From: Streptomyces calvus
GTDB lineage: Bacteria > Actinomycetota > Actinomycetes > Streptomycetales > Streptomycetaceae
NCBI RefSeq assembly: GCF_006782915.1
Contig: NZ_VCNP01000056.1
Span: 558,001 to 622,000, forward strand
DNA length: 64,000 bases
Reading direction: 5' to 3'
The position numbers and the translations under genes are program-made. A model generated the notes under the pieces. That model was given only the letters and a program-made list of their open reading frames with translations, had not been told where the DNA came from and did no database searches. Positions 49,377 through 58,067 of the stretch are shown piece after piece. How positions within the stretch are numbered: position 1 is the first letter of the stretch; every line of letters starts with the position of its first letter.

Positions 49377-50156
49377 TCAGACCACGACGACCCGCAGCCC
49401 CGCCTCCTCGAACCGGCGCACCTCCGCCGGATCCGCCGCCGCGTCCGTGACCAGGGTGTCCACCGCAGTGGCCGCGCAGATCCGGGCGAACGCCCGCCGG
49501 CCCAGCTTGCTGGAGTCGGCGGCCACCACCACCCGCGCGGCCCGCTCGCACAGCAGCCGGTTGGTCGCGGCCTCCGCCTCGTCATGGGCCGCCGCACCGT
49601 GCCCGGCGTCGAAGGCCACGACACCGAGCACCGCCACATCCAGGGTGATCTGCCCCAGCACCCCGTCCGCGAGCGGTCCCACCAGCTCGTACGACTGCGC
49701 CCGCGCCACCCCGCCGGTCAGCACGATCTTGAACTGCGGCCGTACGGCCAGCTCGTTGGCGATGTTCAGCGCGTTGGTCACGACGGTCAGCGCGGGCGAG
49801 CCGGAGGCCAGGTCGGCGCGGACGGCCAGCGCCCGCGCCACCTCCGTGGTGGTCGTGCCGCCGGTCAGGCCGACCGCCTCGCCGGGCGCGACCAGCTCCG
49901 CCACCGCCGCGGCGATCCGCTGCTTCTGCGGGGCGTGCCGCGCGGTCTTGTAGCGCAACGGCAGCTCGTACGACACCCCGTGCACCACCGCGCCGCCCCG
50001 GGTGCGCACCAGCATCTGCTGCTCGGCCAGCTGGTCGAAGTCGCGCCGGATCGTCGCCGCCGACACCGCCAGCTCGCCGGCCGCCTCCTCGACGTCCAGC
50101 CGGCCGCGCTCCACGAGCAGCTCCAGCAGCGCCTTCCAGCGGGCGTCCCGCGACAT
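49377..50156 (-). CDS. DeoR-family transcriptional regulator
   Basis: 259 residues: N-terminal HTH RWKALLELLVERGRLDVEEAAGELAVSAATIRRDFDQLAEQQML by parts, with the DeoR recognition signature SAATIRRDFDQL, then the sugar-phosphate-sensing DeoR_C domain (GLTGGTTTTEVARAL, TNALNIANELA, LTGGVARAQSYELVG, AADSSKLGR). The effector is likely a phosphorylated sugar from the divergent SIS/aldolase pathway. GGGAGGGGCG precedes the ATG. Confidence 0.93.
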   Translation of the reverse strand: MSRDARWKALLELLVERGRLDVEEAAGELAVSAATIRRDFDQLAEQQMLVRTRGGAVVHGVSYELPLRYKTARHAPQKQRIAAAVAELVAPGEAVGLTGGTTTTEVARALAVRADLASGSPALTVVTNALNIANELAVRPQFKIVLTGGVARAQSYELVGPLADGVLGQITLDVAVLGVVAFDAGHGAAAHDEAEAATNRLLCERAARVVVAADSSKLGRRAFARICAATAVDTLVTDAAADPAEVRRFEEAGLRVVVV

Positions 50157-50216
50157 CGCCCCTCCCGTTCCCTCGTTCTCCGGCGACCCTAACGCACCCC
50201 GCCCACCGCAGGATGC

Positions 50217-50259
50217 TTGATTCTGCTCGAAAGGTGGCTCTATCTTGCAAGAACAATCA
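50217..50259 (+). promoter_or_regulatory. Promoter and DeoR-type operator of the SIS-aldolase operon
   Basis: TTGATT (50217-50222), 18-nt spacer, TATCTT (50241-50246). Two 15-bp arms, TGATTCTGCTCGAAA (50218-50232) and TTGCAAGAACAATCA (50245-50259), are inverted copies with 11 of 15 matches and overlap the -35 and -10; the 10-bp palindrome TCTTGCAAGA spans the -10. The divergent DeoR protein is the natural binder. Confidence 0.7.
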
Positions 50260-50279
50260 CCTAGCCCTGGGGGTGCGGC

Positions 50280-51161
50280 ATGACGCATGTCGAGGACGAA
50301 CTCACCAGCCAGCCCGAGTGCTGGCGGCGCGCCGCCGCGCAGGCCGCCGCGCACACCGCCGCGCTGCCGGCGCCCGGGGAGCGGGTCGCCGTGGTCGGCT
50401 GCGGCACCTCGTACTTCATGGCGCAGGCCGTCGCCGCCCTGCGCGAGGGCGCGGGCCGGGGCGAGACCGACGCCTTCGCCGCCTCGGAGTTCCCGCACGG
50501 ACGGGCCTACGACCGCGTCGTCGCCCTCACCCGCTCCGGCACCACCACCGAAGTCCTGGACCTGCTCGGCCGGTTGCGGGACGGCGTGCGCACCACCGCG
50601 GTCACCGCCGACCCGGCCACCCCCGTCATGTCGCTCGCCCACGACACCGTCGTCCTCGACTACGCCGACGAACGCTCCGTCGTCCAGACCCGGTTCGCCA
50701 CCACGGCCCTCACCCTGCTCCGCGCCCACCTCGGCCTGCACACCGGGGCCGTCGAGGACGACGCCCGCACCGCCCTCGAGGCGCCGCTGCCCGAAGGGCT
50801 CGTGGAGTGCGAGCAGTTCACCTTCCTCGGCCGCGGCTGGAGCGTCGGACTGGCCCACGAGGCCGGGCTGAAGATGCGCGAGGCCGCACTGGCCTGGACC
50901 GAGTCCTACCCGGCGATGGAGTACCGGCACGGCCCCATCAGCATCACGGCCCCCGGCCGGGCCACCTGGATGCTCGGGACCGCCCCCGACGGGCTGGACG
51001 CGCAGGTCCGCGCCACCGGCGGACGGTGGATCGGCGGCACCCTCGACCCGCTCGCCGAACTCGTCCGCGTCCAGCGGCTCGCCGTCGCCGTCGCCGCCGC
51101 CCGCGGCCTCGACCCCGACCGGCCCCGCCACCTCACCCGCTCGGTCGTCCTCGCGCCCTGA
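50280..51161 (+). CDS. SIS-domain sugar isomerase/deaminase-like protein
   Basis: 293 residues made of two SIS folds as in GlmS C-terminal domain and AgaS. The first has VAVVGCGTSYFMAQA and VVALTRSGTTTEVLDLL, the phosphosugar-binding loops; the second has FLGRGWSVGLAHEAGLKMREAALAWTESYPAMEYRHGP by blocks, where the EAxLKxxE segment is the AgaS/GlmS signature. There is no glutaminase domain, so it would act as an aminosugar-phosphate deaminase or isomerase rather than a synthase. The operon partner is a class II aldolase, 20 bp downstream. Confidence 0.88.
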   Translation: MTHVEDELTSQPECWRRAAAQAAAHTAALPAPGERVAVVGCGTSYFMAQAVAALREGAGRGETDAFAASEFPHGRAYDRVVALTRSGTTTEVLDLLGRLRDGVRTTAVTADPATPVMSLAHDTVVLDYADERSVVQTRFATTALTLLRAHLGLHTGAVEDDARTALEAPLPEGLVECEQFTFLGRGWSVGLAHEAGLKMREAALAWTESYPAMEYRHGPISITAPGRATWMLGTAPDGLDAQVRATGGRWIGGTLDPLAELVRVQRLAVAVAAARGLDPDRPRHLTRSVVLAP

Positions 51162-51181
51162 CCCGTCGGAAAGGACCGGCC

Positions 51182-52057
51182 GTGCCCCTCACCACCACCG
51201 GCGAACTCGTCGCCCGTGCCGCCGCCGACCGCTCCGCGGTCGCCTCCTTCAACATCATCACCCTCGAACACATCGAGGCCGTCGTCGCCGGCGCCGAGTC
51301 GGTCGACGCCCCCGTCGTCCTCCAGGTCAGCGAGAACGCCGTCGCGTTCCGCCGGGGACGGCTGCTGCCGCTCGCCCGTGCCGCCGTCGCCGCCGCCGAA
51401 CACGCCGCCGTACCCGTCGCGCTGCACCTCGACCACGTCCGCAGCGACACCCTGCTGCGGCAGGCACCAGACGCCGGGTTCGGGTCGGTGATGTACGACG
51501 CGGCCCGGCTGCCGTACGCCGACAACCTCGCCGCGACCCGCGCCGCCGCCGACTGGGCCCACGCCCACGGGCTGTGGATCGAGGCCGAGTTGGGAGAGAT
51601 CGGCGGGAAGGACGGTCAGGGCCCGCTGGACGCCCACGCCCCCGGCGCCCGTACCGATCCCGACCAGGCCCGCGCGTTCGTCGCGGACTCCGGCGTGGAC
51701 GCGCTGGCCGTCGCCGTCGGCACCACCCACGCCATGACCACCCGCACCGCGGCCCTAGACCACGCCCTGCTCGAACGGCTGTCCGCCGCCCTGGACGTCC
51801 CCCTCGTCCTGCACGGCTCCTCCGGCCTGCCCGACGAGGAACTCGCCGCCGCGGTCACCGGCGGCATCACCAAGGTCAACATCGGCACCGCCCTGAACAT
51901 CGCGATGACCGGCGCCGTCAGGAAGTACCTCACCGCGCATCCGGAAGCGGTCGACTCCCGCGACTACCTCACGGTGGGACGGGAGGCGATGACCCGGGCG
52001 GTCGCGGACGTCATCACGGCGCTGCGCCCGCTCCCGGCGCCGCGCGCTACCGCTTGA
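51182..52057 (+). CDS. Class II fructose/tagatose-bisphosphate aldolase-family protein
   Basis: 291 residues of the class II aldolase TIM barrel. Landmarks: VASFNIITLEHIEAVV, zinc-ligand region ALHLDHVRS (HxDH), IEAELGEIGGKDG (zinc/substrate Glu), VAVGTTHAM, VLHGSSGLPDEEL (second histidine) and KVNIGTAL. It would split a ketose 1,6-bisphosphate or 1-phosphate to DHAP plus an aldehyde. With the SIS protein it gives the back half of an amino-sugar or tagatose route; the kinase is missing locally. AAAGGACC precedes the GTG. Its 3' end overlaps the convergent methyltransferase gene by 11 bp. Confidence 0.9.
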   Translation: MPLTTTGELVARAAADRSAVASFNIITLEHIEAVVAGAESVDAPVVLQVSENAVAFRRGRLLPLARAAVAAAEHAAVPVALHLDHVRSDTLLRQAPDAGFGSVMYDAARLPYADNLAATRAAADWAHAHGLWIEAELGEIGGKDGQGPLDAHAPGARTDPDQARAFVADSGVDALAVAVGTTHAMTTRTAALDHALLERLSAALDVPLVLHGSSGLPDEELAAAVTGGITKVNIGTALNIAMTGAVRKYLTAHPEAVDSRDYLTVGREAMTRAVADVITALRPLPAPRATA

Positions 52058-53192
52058 CCGCCCTCAGCACCACGAACTTCCGGTCGGACGCCACCACTTC
52101 GCTGTTGCCGAACAACCGCCGCAGCTTCACGTGGTAGCCGAGGTGCCGGTTGCCGACCACCCACAGCTCGCCACCCGGGCGCAGCGCGCGCCGGGCGCCG
52201 GTGAACATGCGCCAGGCGGTGGCGTCGGTGGTCGCCTGGTGGGAGTGGAACGGCGGATTGTTCAGCACCAGGCCGGCACTGCCCGCCGGCACGCCCGCCA
52301 GGCCGTCACCGACCCGGAACTCGGCCGGCCCGGACAGCCCGTTCGCCCGGTACGTGGCCTCGGCGGACGCCACCGCCTGGAACGACTCGTCCACGAACAG
52401 CACCTCGGCCCGCGGGTCCGCCAGTGCCGTAGCCGTACCGACCACACCGTTGCCGCAGCCCAGGTCCACCACCCGTCCGCCGCTCCTCCCGGCGGGCAGG
52501 TGTCCGAGGAAGAAGCGGGTGCCGATGTCGAGGCGGTCGGCGCAGAAGACACCCGCGTGGTTGACGACGGTCCGGCCGGAGACGGGGCCGATCCCGTCGG
52601 GCAGCGTGTAGCGGTACGGCCAGGGGTTGGCGGGACGCTCCAGCGCGGGATCCGGCGTGCAGAAGATCAGACGGGCCTTCTGCTCGGCGAGCGAGGTGCG
52701 GGTCGGGCCGAGGATCCGCTCGAACGTCGCCAGCGTCGAGGTGTGGATCTCCTTCACCATGCCGGTGCCGACGACGACCGTGTCCGCGTGCACCGCGGGC
52801 GCCAGCCGCAGCAACTGGTCCTCCAGCAGCGCCAGGCTCTTCGGCACCCGCACCAGCAGCACGTCGATCCGGTCCGGCGGCGGGTCCTGCGTGGTGAGCA
52901 GCCGCACCGTGCCCGCCTCGACGCCGTTGCGGGCCAGGTTGGCGCGGGTCGCCTCCTGACCGAGCCAGGAGTCGGTGATCTGCGTCGGCCGGTGCGCCGC
53001 GAGCGCCGTGACCAGCGCGCCCCAGCGGTCGCCGAGGACCACGACCGTGCCCGACGGCGCGACCGGCCGCTCGGCGAGATGCCGCAGCAGATACGCGTCG
53101 GAGGCGTCCCAGGCACGCAGCCGGTCGCGCGGGTCCTCGGGAAACCGGGCCAGCGCGAGCTCGCCCCACGGAGTCGTCATGCGGTCGTTCAT
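52047..53192 (-). CDS. RlmG/RsmC-type rRNA guanine methyltransferase
   Basis: 381 residues with two tandem methyltransferase-like domains. The N-terminal half (about 20-190) is a degenerate copy lacking the SAM loop; the C-terminal half has VVDLGCGNGVVG (SAM), the acidic turn LFVDES and the catalytic NPPFHSH (N-P-P-F/Y), the motif of guanine-N2 methyltransferases. The order and length match RlmG (23S G1835) and RsmC (16S G1207); which target is methylated cannot be told. It is convergent with the aldolase and divergent from alkB-like. Confidence 0.9.
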   Translation of the reverse strand: MNDRMTTPWGELALARFPEDPRDRLRAWDASDAYLLRHLAERPVAPSGTVVVLGDRWGALVTALAAHRPTQITDSWLGQEATRANLARNGVEAGTVRLLTTQDPPPDRIDVLLVRVPKSLALLEDQLLRLAPAVHADTVVVGTGMVKEIHTSTLATFERILGPTRTSLAEQKARLIFCTPDPALERPANPWPYRYTLPDGIGPVSGRTVVNHAGVFCADRLDIGTRFFLGHLPAGRSGGRVVDLGCGNGVVGTATALADPRAEVLFVDESFQAVASAEATYRANGLSGPAEFRVGDGLAGVPAGSAGLVLNNPPFHSHQATTDATAWRMFTGARRALRPGGELWVVGNRHLGYHVKLRRLFGNSEVVASDRKFVVLRAVKR

Positions 53193-53248
53193 CGTGCTGC
53201 CAGGCTAGCCGAGCCCCGGCGCGGGCCGCGTCCGGCAGGATGGGAGGC

Positions 53249-53899
53249 ATGGACGCCGAGCTGTTCCCCAGGGCCCGGGCCGAGATCGCGCCCGGCGCGG
53301 TGCACGTACCGGACTGGCTGGATGCGCGCGAGCAGCGCAAGCTGCTCGCCGCCTGCCGGGAGTGGGCCGGGCCGCCCGCCGGACTGCGCACCGTCCGCAC
53401 GCCCGGCGGCGGCACCATGACCGCCCGGCAGGTGTGCCTCGGATGGCACTGGTACCCGTACGGCTACGCCCGCACCGTCGTCGACGGCGACGGCGCACCC
53501 GTGAAACCCTTCCCCGCCCACCTCGGCGCGCTGGCCCGCCGTGCGGTGGCCGACGCACTGGGAGCCGGGGCCGCGCGGGAGGCGGCGTACGACATCGCGC
53601 TCGTCAACTTCTACGACGGCGACGCCCGCATGGGCATGCACCGCGACAGCGACGAGAAGGCGGACGCGCCCGTGGTGTCGCTGAGCCTCGGCGACACGTG
53701 CGTGTTCCGCTTCGGCAACACCGAGACCCGCACCCGCCCCTGGACGGACGTCGAGCTGCGCAGCGGCGACCTGTTCGTGTTCGGCGGCCCCTCCCGCTTC
53801 GCCCACCACGGCGTCCCCCGGGTGCTGCCGGGCACGGCACCGCCCGAGTTGGGGCTGGTTGGACGGCTCAACATCACGCTGCGGGTCAGCGGACTGTAG
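53249..53899 (+). CDS. AlkB-like 2-oxoglutarate/Fe(II) dioxygenase
   Basis: 216 residues of the DNA/RNA repair AlkB fold. Iron ligands: H131 and D133 in MHRDSDEKAD and the distal histidine H186 or H187 in RFAHHGVPR; 2-oxoglutarate-binding arginines are in RLNITLRVSG. PVVSLSLGDTCVFRFG is the central strand pair. It removes alkyl groups such as 1-methyladenine by oxidation. The ATG at 53249 was chosen over 53240 because AGGA lies about 8 nt upstream; the nearer GGGAGG is too close. Confidence 0.92.
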   Translation: MDAELFPRARAEIAPGAVHVPDWLDAREQRKLLAACREWAGPPAGLRTVRTPGGGTMTARQVCLGWHWYPYGYARTVVDGDGAPVKPFPAHLGALARRAVADALGAGAAREAAYDIALVNFYDGDARMGMHRDSDEKADAPVVSLSLGDTCVFRFGNTETRTRPWTDVELRSGDLFVFGGPSRFAHHGVPRVLPGTAPPELGLVGRLNITLRVSGL

Positions 53900-53960
53900 G
53901 GCGCCTGCGGCGTGTCACCGCCGGAGCGGCCGGGCCGCGGATCATGGGAGACTCGCCCTC

Positions 53961-55235
53961 ATGAGCGGGAAGGCGGACCCCCGGCCGGCGGGGGAAGGGA
54001 CCACCTCGAGGACGCGGCTGGACCGGGGGCGCGGCGCGCTCGGCCCCGCGCTGGAGCTCGTCCACACCGGACGCGCCCCCACCCGCGCGGTGCTCACCGC
54101 CGAACTCGGGGTGACCCGCGCGACGGCCGGAGCGGTGGCCGCCGAACTGGAGGCACTGGGCCTGATCCGGGTGGACGCCCGGCCCGGCGCGGCGGCCGGT
54201 TCGCAGGGCCGCCCCTCGCACCGGCTGTCCGTCGCCGAGGACGGCCCGGTGGCGCTCGCCGCGCAGGTGCACGCCGACGGTTTCCGCGCCGCGCTGGTCG
54301 GGCTCGGCGGCCGGATCGTCGCCACCGCGCCCGGCTGCGAGGTCGTCGACGCCGACCCGGCGAAGGTCCTCGGCTCCGTCGTCGCGGCCGGCGCCGAACT
54401 GCTGCGGGAGACCGGACGGCGGTGCGTGGGCGCCGGGCTCGCGGTGCCGTCGGCCGTGGCCGAACCGGAGGGCCTGGCCCTCAACCCGCTGCACCTGGCC
54501 TGGCCCGCGGGCGCGCCGGTGCGGGAGATCTTCGCCGAGCAGGTGCGTGCGGCTGGACTCCAGGGGCCCGCGTTCGCGGCCAACGACGTCAACCTCATCG
54601 CCCTCGCCGAGCACCGGCACGGCGCCGGGCGCGGCTCCCGCGACCTGCTGTGCGTGGCCACCGGCCACCGCGGGGTGGGCGGCGCGCTGGTCCTCGACGG
54701 CCGCCTGCACTCCGGCAGTTCGGGACTCGCCCTGGAGGTCGGCCACCTCACCGTCAACCCCGAGGGCCGCCCCTGCCACTGCGGCAGTCGCGGCTGCCTC
54801 GACGTGGAGGCGGACCCGCTGGCCCTGCTGACCGCGGCGGGACGCGCACCGGGCCCCGAGATGTCCCTGCTGAAGCAGGCGGAGGACCTGATCCGCGGCC
54901 AGTACCACCAACCGGACGTCCGTACCGCCACGGAGGCGCTCATCGACCGGCTCGGTCTGGGGCTCGCGGGACTGGTGAACATCCTCAACCCGGACCGCAT
55001 CATCCTCGGCGGCCTGCACCGCACCCTGCTGGAGGCCGACCCGGACCGGCTCCGCGCCGTCGTCGCCGACCGCAGCCTGTGGGGCCGCAGCGGCGGCGTC
55101 CCGATCCTGCCCTGCACCCTGGACCACAACAGCCTGGTCGGTGCGGGCGAACTCGCCTGGCAGCCGGTGCTGGACGACCCGCTCGGGGCACTGGTCCCCG
55201 AAGACCGACCGACCGACAGAAAGCCGACGTCATGA
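53961..55235 (+). CDS. ROK-family transcriptional regulator
   Basis: 424 residues. N-terminal winged HTH (ALELVHTGRAPTRAVLTAELGVTRATAGAVAAELEALGLI by blocks; about 30-75) joined to a ROK domain with VGAGLAVPSAV, ANDVNLIALAEH, LEVGHLTVNPEG and the zinc-binding CHCGSRGCLDVEAD. The kinase DxGGTx loop is altered (VGLGGRIVATAPG), as in NagC/XylR-type regulators that bind sugar without phosphorylating it. It overlaps the next gene (ATGA), so regulator and dehydrogenase are co-expressed. GGGAG lies 10 nt before the ATG. Confidence 0.88.
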   Translation: MSGKADPRPAGEGTTSRTRLDRGRGALGPALELVHTGRAPTRAVLTAELGVTRATAGAVAAELEALGLIRVDARPGAAAGSQGRPSHRLSVAEDGPVALAAQVHADGFRAALVGLGGRIVATAPGCEVVDADPAKVLGSVVAAGAELLRETGRRCVGAGLAVPSAVAEPEGLALNPLHLAWPAGAPVREIFAEQVRAAGLQGPAFAANDVNLIALAEHRHGAGRGSRDLLCVATGHRGVGGALVLDGRLHSGSSGLALEVGHLTVNPEGRPCHCGSRGCLDVEADPLALLTAAGRAPGPEMSLLKQAEDLIRGQYHQPDVRTATEALIDRLGLGLAGLVNILNPDRIILGGLHRTLLEADPDRLRAVVADRSLWGRSGGVPILPCTLDHNSLVGAGELAWQPVLDDPLGALVPEDRPTDRKPTS

Positions 55236-56122
55236 CCGACCAGCTCACCGTCAGCGTCCTGGGCACCGGCATCATGGGCGCCGCGATGGCCCGCAACCTC
55301 CTCCGCGCGGGCCACACCGTCCACGTCTGGAACCGCACCCGCGCCAAGGCCGAGCCGCTCGCCGCCGACGGCGCGCACCTCGCCGACGAGCCCGCCGAGG
55401 CGGTCGGGTCCGCCGACGTCGTCCTGACGATGCTGCACGACGGTGCCGCCACCCTGGAGACGATGCGCCGGGCGGCACCCGCGCTGCGTCCCGGAACCGT
55501 CTGGGTGCAGTCCACCACCGCGGGCCTCGACGGCGTCGCCGAACTGGCCGCCTTCGCCGACGGGCACGGCCTGCTCTTCTACGACGCCCCGGTCCTCGGC
55601 ACCCGCCAGCCCGCCGAGGCCGGGCAGCTGACCGTGCTCGCCGCCGGGCCCGCCGGGGGCCGGGACACGGTGACCCCGGTGTTCGACGCCGTGGGCGCCC
55701 GCACGGTGTGGACCGGCGAGGACGGCGCGGCCGGCAGCGCCACCCGTCTGAAGCTGGTCGCCAACAGCTGGGTCCTCGCGGCCACCGCCGCCACCGGCGA
55801 GACGCTCGCCCTGGCCAAAGCCCTGGACGTCGCACCGGACGCCTTCTTCGACCTCATCGCCGGCGGCCCGCTCGACATGGGTTACCTGCGGGCGAAGGCC
55901 GGCCTCATCCTCGACGGGCGGCTCTCCCCGGCCCAGTTCGCCGTGACCACCGCCGCCAAGGACGCCAGGCTGATCGAGCAGGCCGGCGAACGGCACGGCG
56001 TCCGCCTGGACGTGGCCGCCGCGAGCGCCGAACGGCTGGAGCGCGCCGCAGGCCTGGGCCACGGCGACGAGGACATGGCCGCCGCCTACTACGCCAGCTT
56101 CGACGACGGCCCCACCGCCTGA
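55232..56122 (+). CDS. 3-hydroxyisobutyrate dehydrogenase-family oxidoreductase
   Basis: 296 residues of the beta-hydroxyacid dehydrogenase family: SVLGTGIMGAAMARNLLRAGH (NAD(P) loop GTGIMG at 11-16), WNRTRAKAEPL favouring NADP through the arginine after beta-2, VQSTTAGLDGV, and the catalytic-lysine helix RLKLVANSWVLA. Substrates in the family are 3-hydroxyisobutyrate, tartronate semialdehyde or other short beta-hydroxyacids. ATGA overlap with the ROK regulator; the F420-type gene follows 41 bp later. Confidence 0.9.
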   Translation: MTDQLTVSVLGTGIMGAAMARNLLRAGHTVHVWNRTRAKAEPLAADGAHLADEPAEAVGSADVVLTMLHDGAATLETMRRAAPALRPGTVWVQSTTAGLDGVAELAAFADGHGLLFYDAPVLGTRQPAEAGQLTVLAAGPAGGRDTVTPVFDAVGARTVWTGEDGAAGSATRLKLVANSWVLAATAATGETLALAKALDVAPDAFFDLIAGGPLDMGYLRAKAGLILDGRLSPAQFAVTTAAKDARLIEQAGERHGVRLDVAAASAERLERAAGLGHGDEDMAAAYYASFDDGPTA

Positions 56123-56163
56123 CCCCGACGCCCCCCGCTGCCGAGCACACCGAGGAGTCCGTA

Positions 56164-56586
56164 GTGTCCGAGCCCCCGCTGCCGCCCGAGGCCGACGCCC
56201 TGCTGCGCCGCCCCAACCCCTGCGTCATGGCCACGCTCCGCTCCGACGGAGCGCCCGTCTCCACCGCCACCTGGTACCTGTGGGAGAACGGCCGTGTGCT
56301 GATCAACCTCGACGAGGGCCGGGTGCGCCTGAAGCACCTGCGCCGCGACCCGCGCGTCACCCTCACGGTCCTGGCCGGCGACGACTGGTACACCCACGTC
56401 ACCCTGATCGGCCGCGTCGTCGAGCTGTACGACGACGAGGGCCTGGCCGACATCGACCGCCTCGCCCGGCACTACACCGGCAACCCGTACCCGGAGCGCA
56501 AGCGGGCCCGGGTCAGCGCCTGGATCGAGGTGGAGCGCTGGCACGGCTGGGGCGCGATGAAGGACAGCGACCAGTCGGGCGGCTGA
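56164..56586 (+). CDS. PPOX-class F420-dependent oxidoreductase
   Basis: 140 residues forming the split beta-barrel of pyridoxamine-5-phosphate-oxidase-like F420 or flavin enzymes: LLRRPNPCVMATLRSDGAPVSTATWYLW, VLINLDEGRVRLKHLRRDPRVTL (cofactor phosphate-binding RxKxxNLRxxP-type motif) and WIEVERWHGWGA at the end. F420 use is inferred from the DDAs-type sequence style of actinobacterial members. The GTG start follows GGAG. It is third in the ROK regulator/dehydrogenase operon. Confidence 0.88.
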   Translation: MSEPPLPPEADALLRRPNPCVMATLRSDGAPVSTATWYLWENGRVLINLDEGRVRLKHLRRDPRVTLTVLAGDDWYTHVTLIGRVVELYDDEGLADIDRLARHYTGNPYPERKRARVSAWIEVERWHGWGAMKDSDQSGG

Positions 56587-56679
56587 CCCCGGACGTCCGG
56601 CCGGGCTCGGCGCCGGTCCACGGCGGAAGGCCCGGCCGGGACGCACGGCGAGGCCGCGATGCGGCACCGCATACGCGGT

Positions 56680-57264
56680 TCACCACTGGCGTCCCCGCGG
56701 GAGCCGGTCACGCTCGGGTGCCGACAGGTGCAGCACCTGGAAGACCTCGCCGTCCGCCTCCGGCGCGTCGTGCCGCCAGAGCGAGACGTGCACCAGCTCC
56801 CAGCGGGCGGTGTCCACGGCCGCCGCCGCGAGGACCGCACCGTCCGCCGCGGCCGGCCGCCCGCACTCCCGGACCGCCTCCTCGGCCACCTCGCCCACCG
56901 GCACCCCGTCCGGCACGGGACGCCGGTGCCGTACGGCGACGACGGCCGGGGCGTCCGCGGCCACGCCCTCCTCGTACGCCAGGCCCGTCCACTGCCGCGC
57001 CGGGGGCCGTCCGAAGTCGTCGGCGATGCCCTGGAAGCCGCCGCCCCAGAGGAAGGCGTTCATGCCCTCCACCGTGTTCCACAGGTAGAACGGCGCGTAC
57101 TGGTTGACCGGCGAGCCGTGCACCCCGCGCTCGCGCACCAGGTACGCCTTGACGCCGAGGCCCGGCCAGGCGTCGAGCAGATGCCCGCGCCGGGCCACCC
57201 GGTCCCGGACGATCCGCATGTCGTAGTCGGCGGGCAGCGTCAGTTCGTACTGCAGGGCGTGCAA
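56680..57264 (-). CDS. DUF4865 family protein, TTG start
   Basis: 194 residues matching, from memory, DUF4865: HALQYELTLPADYDMRIVRDRVARRGHLLDAWPGLGVKAYLVRERG (by blocks) with VNQYAPFYLWN and WELVHVSLWRHD. Function is unknown; in Streptomyces it typically sits beside a TetR regulator, as here. No ATG or GTG fits the domain start, but a TTG at 57264 is preceded by GGGAGG with a 6-nt spacer, so TTG initiation is proposed. The longer in-frame ATG at 57381 would overlap the TetR gene. Confidence 0.8.
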   Translation of the reverse strand: MHALQYELTLPADYDMRIVRDRVARRGHLLDAWPGLGVKAYLVRERGVHGSPVNQYAPFYLWNTVEGMNAFLWGGGFQGIADDFGRPPARQWTGLAYEEGVAADAPAVVAVRHRRPVPDGVPVGEVAEEAVRECGRPAAADGAVLAAAAVDTARWELVHVSLWRHDAPEADGEVFQVLHLSAPERDRLPRGRQW

Positions 57265-57304
57265 CCAGGGCCTCCCGGTGCGGAGTCGACGAGAAGGGGG
57301 CGGG

Positions 57305-57868
57305 CTATCGGTGCCGCGGCGCGAGCAGCGCGAGCAGACCGCGCACGCCCGCGTCGAAGGCGGCCGGGGAACCGGAGGCACGGGCCAGGACGTAGCCGCC
57401 CTGGACGGTCGCGACGACGGTCGCGGCGATCTCCGCGCTGTCCAGGCCCGGCGCCAACTCGCCCTGCCCCTTGCCCTCTTCGACGACCTCCGCCAGCCGG
57501 GCGCGCAGCCGGTCCAGGGTCTCGTCCACCGGGGCGCGCAACGCGTCGTCGGCGACGACCTCCGGGTCCATGGTGAGCCGTCCGACCGGGCAGCCGCGCA
57601 GCACCTCCCGCTCGCGCAGCAGATACGCCTCGATGCGCTCGTACGGTGTTCCCGGCCCGTCGAGCACGGCCGTGGTCGTGGCCACCATCTCCTCGGCGGT
57701 GCGCCGGATCGCGGCCAGCGCGAGATCCGGTTTCCCCTTGAAGTGGTGGTACATGCTGCCCTGGCCCGCGCCCGCGCGTTCCAGGATCGCCTTGGGGCTG
57801 GTGCCCACGTAACCGCGCTCCCACAGCAGCGCGCGGGTGGACTCGATGAGTCGCTCCGAGGTGCTCAT
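57305..57868 (-). CDS. TetR-family transcriptional regulator
   Basis: 187 residues: N-terminal HTH (SERLIESTRALLWERGYVGTSPKAILERAGAGQGSMYHHF by parts; about 4-45) and a helical ligand domain with REREVLRGCPVGRLTMDPEVV, the CPxG segment seen in the TetR_C_6/YxaF-like group. It lies 40 bp upstream of the DUF4865 gene on the same strand, so the two form an operon. TACAGT ends 6 nt before the ATG, suggesting leaderless initiation. The operator described next overlaps this promoter. Confidence 0.92.
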   Translation of the reverse strand: MSTSERLIESTRALLWERGYVGTSPKAILERAGAGQGSMYHHFKGKPDLALAAIRRTAEEMVATTTAVLDGPGTPYERIEAYLLREREVLRGCPVGRLTMDPEVVADDALRAPVDETLDRLRARLAEVVEEGKGQGELAPGLDSAEIAATVVATVQGGYVLARASGSPAAFDAGVRGLLALLAPRHR

Positions 57869-57875
57869 CCCGCCA

Positions 57876-57897
57876 CTGTACATACCAGTAGGTACAG
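57876..57897. promoter_or_regulatory. TetR-type operator CTGTAC-N10-GTACAG
   Basis: Perfect outer arms, and the core reads TAC-A-TAC-CA-GTA-G-GTA (57879-57894), the double half-site layout of TetR regulators. It overlaps the proposed minus-strand -10 TACAGT (57875-57880), with TCGACG 18 nt upstream as a -35, so the TetR/DUF4865 operon is probably self-repressed. Confidence 0.75.
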
Positions 57898-57946
57898 TCG
57901 TCGATCGGCGTCCGCCCGGAGGCGGGAGCAGCCGCCGGCCGCCCGC

Positions 57947-57964
57947 GTACTCCCCGGGAGGTAC
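57947..57964. promoter_or_regulatory. Palindrome GTACTCCCCGGGAGGTAC before the SHOCT/ABC operon
   Basis: An 18-bp near-palindrome flanked by GCG on both sides, 104 bp before the SHOCT-protein start. It matches 13 of 18 positions of the palindrome at 27264-27281 and shares the following GCGC. Candidate regulator: the NarL-type response regulator at 28630 (inference). Confidence 0.45.
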
Positions 57965-58067
57965 GCGCACTGCCGCTGGCCGTACGACGACCCGGACCCC
58001 CTCGCGGGACGACGCTCGAGGTGTCGCGACGGAGCGACGAGACACCGCACCCGAGGAGTTGACGATC

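Noticed and set aside
53942..56062. Minus-strand frame of about 700 codons opposite the ROK regulator and dehydrogenase
   Set aside because: Antisense of two clear enzyme or regulator genes; no ribosome-binding site or domain.
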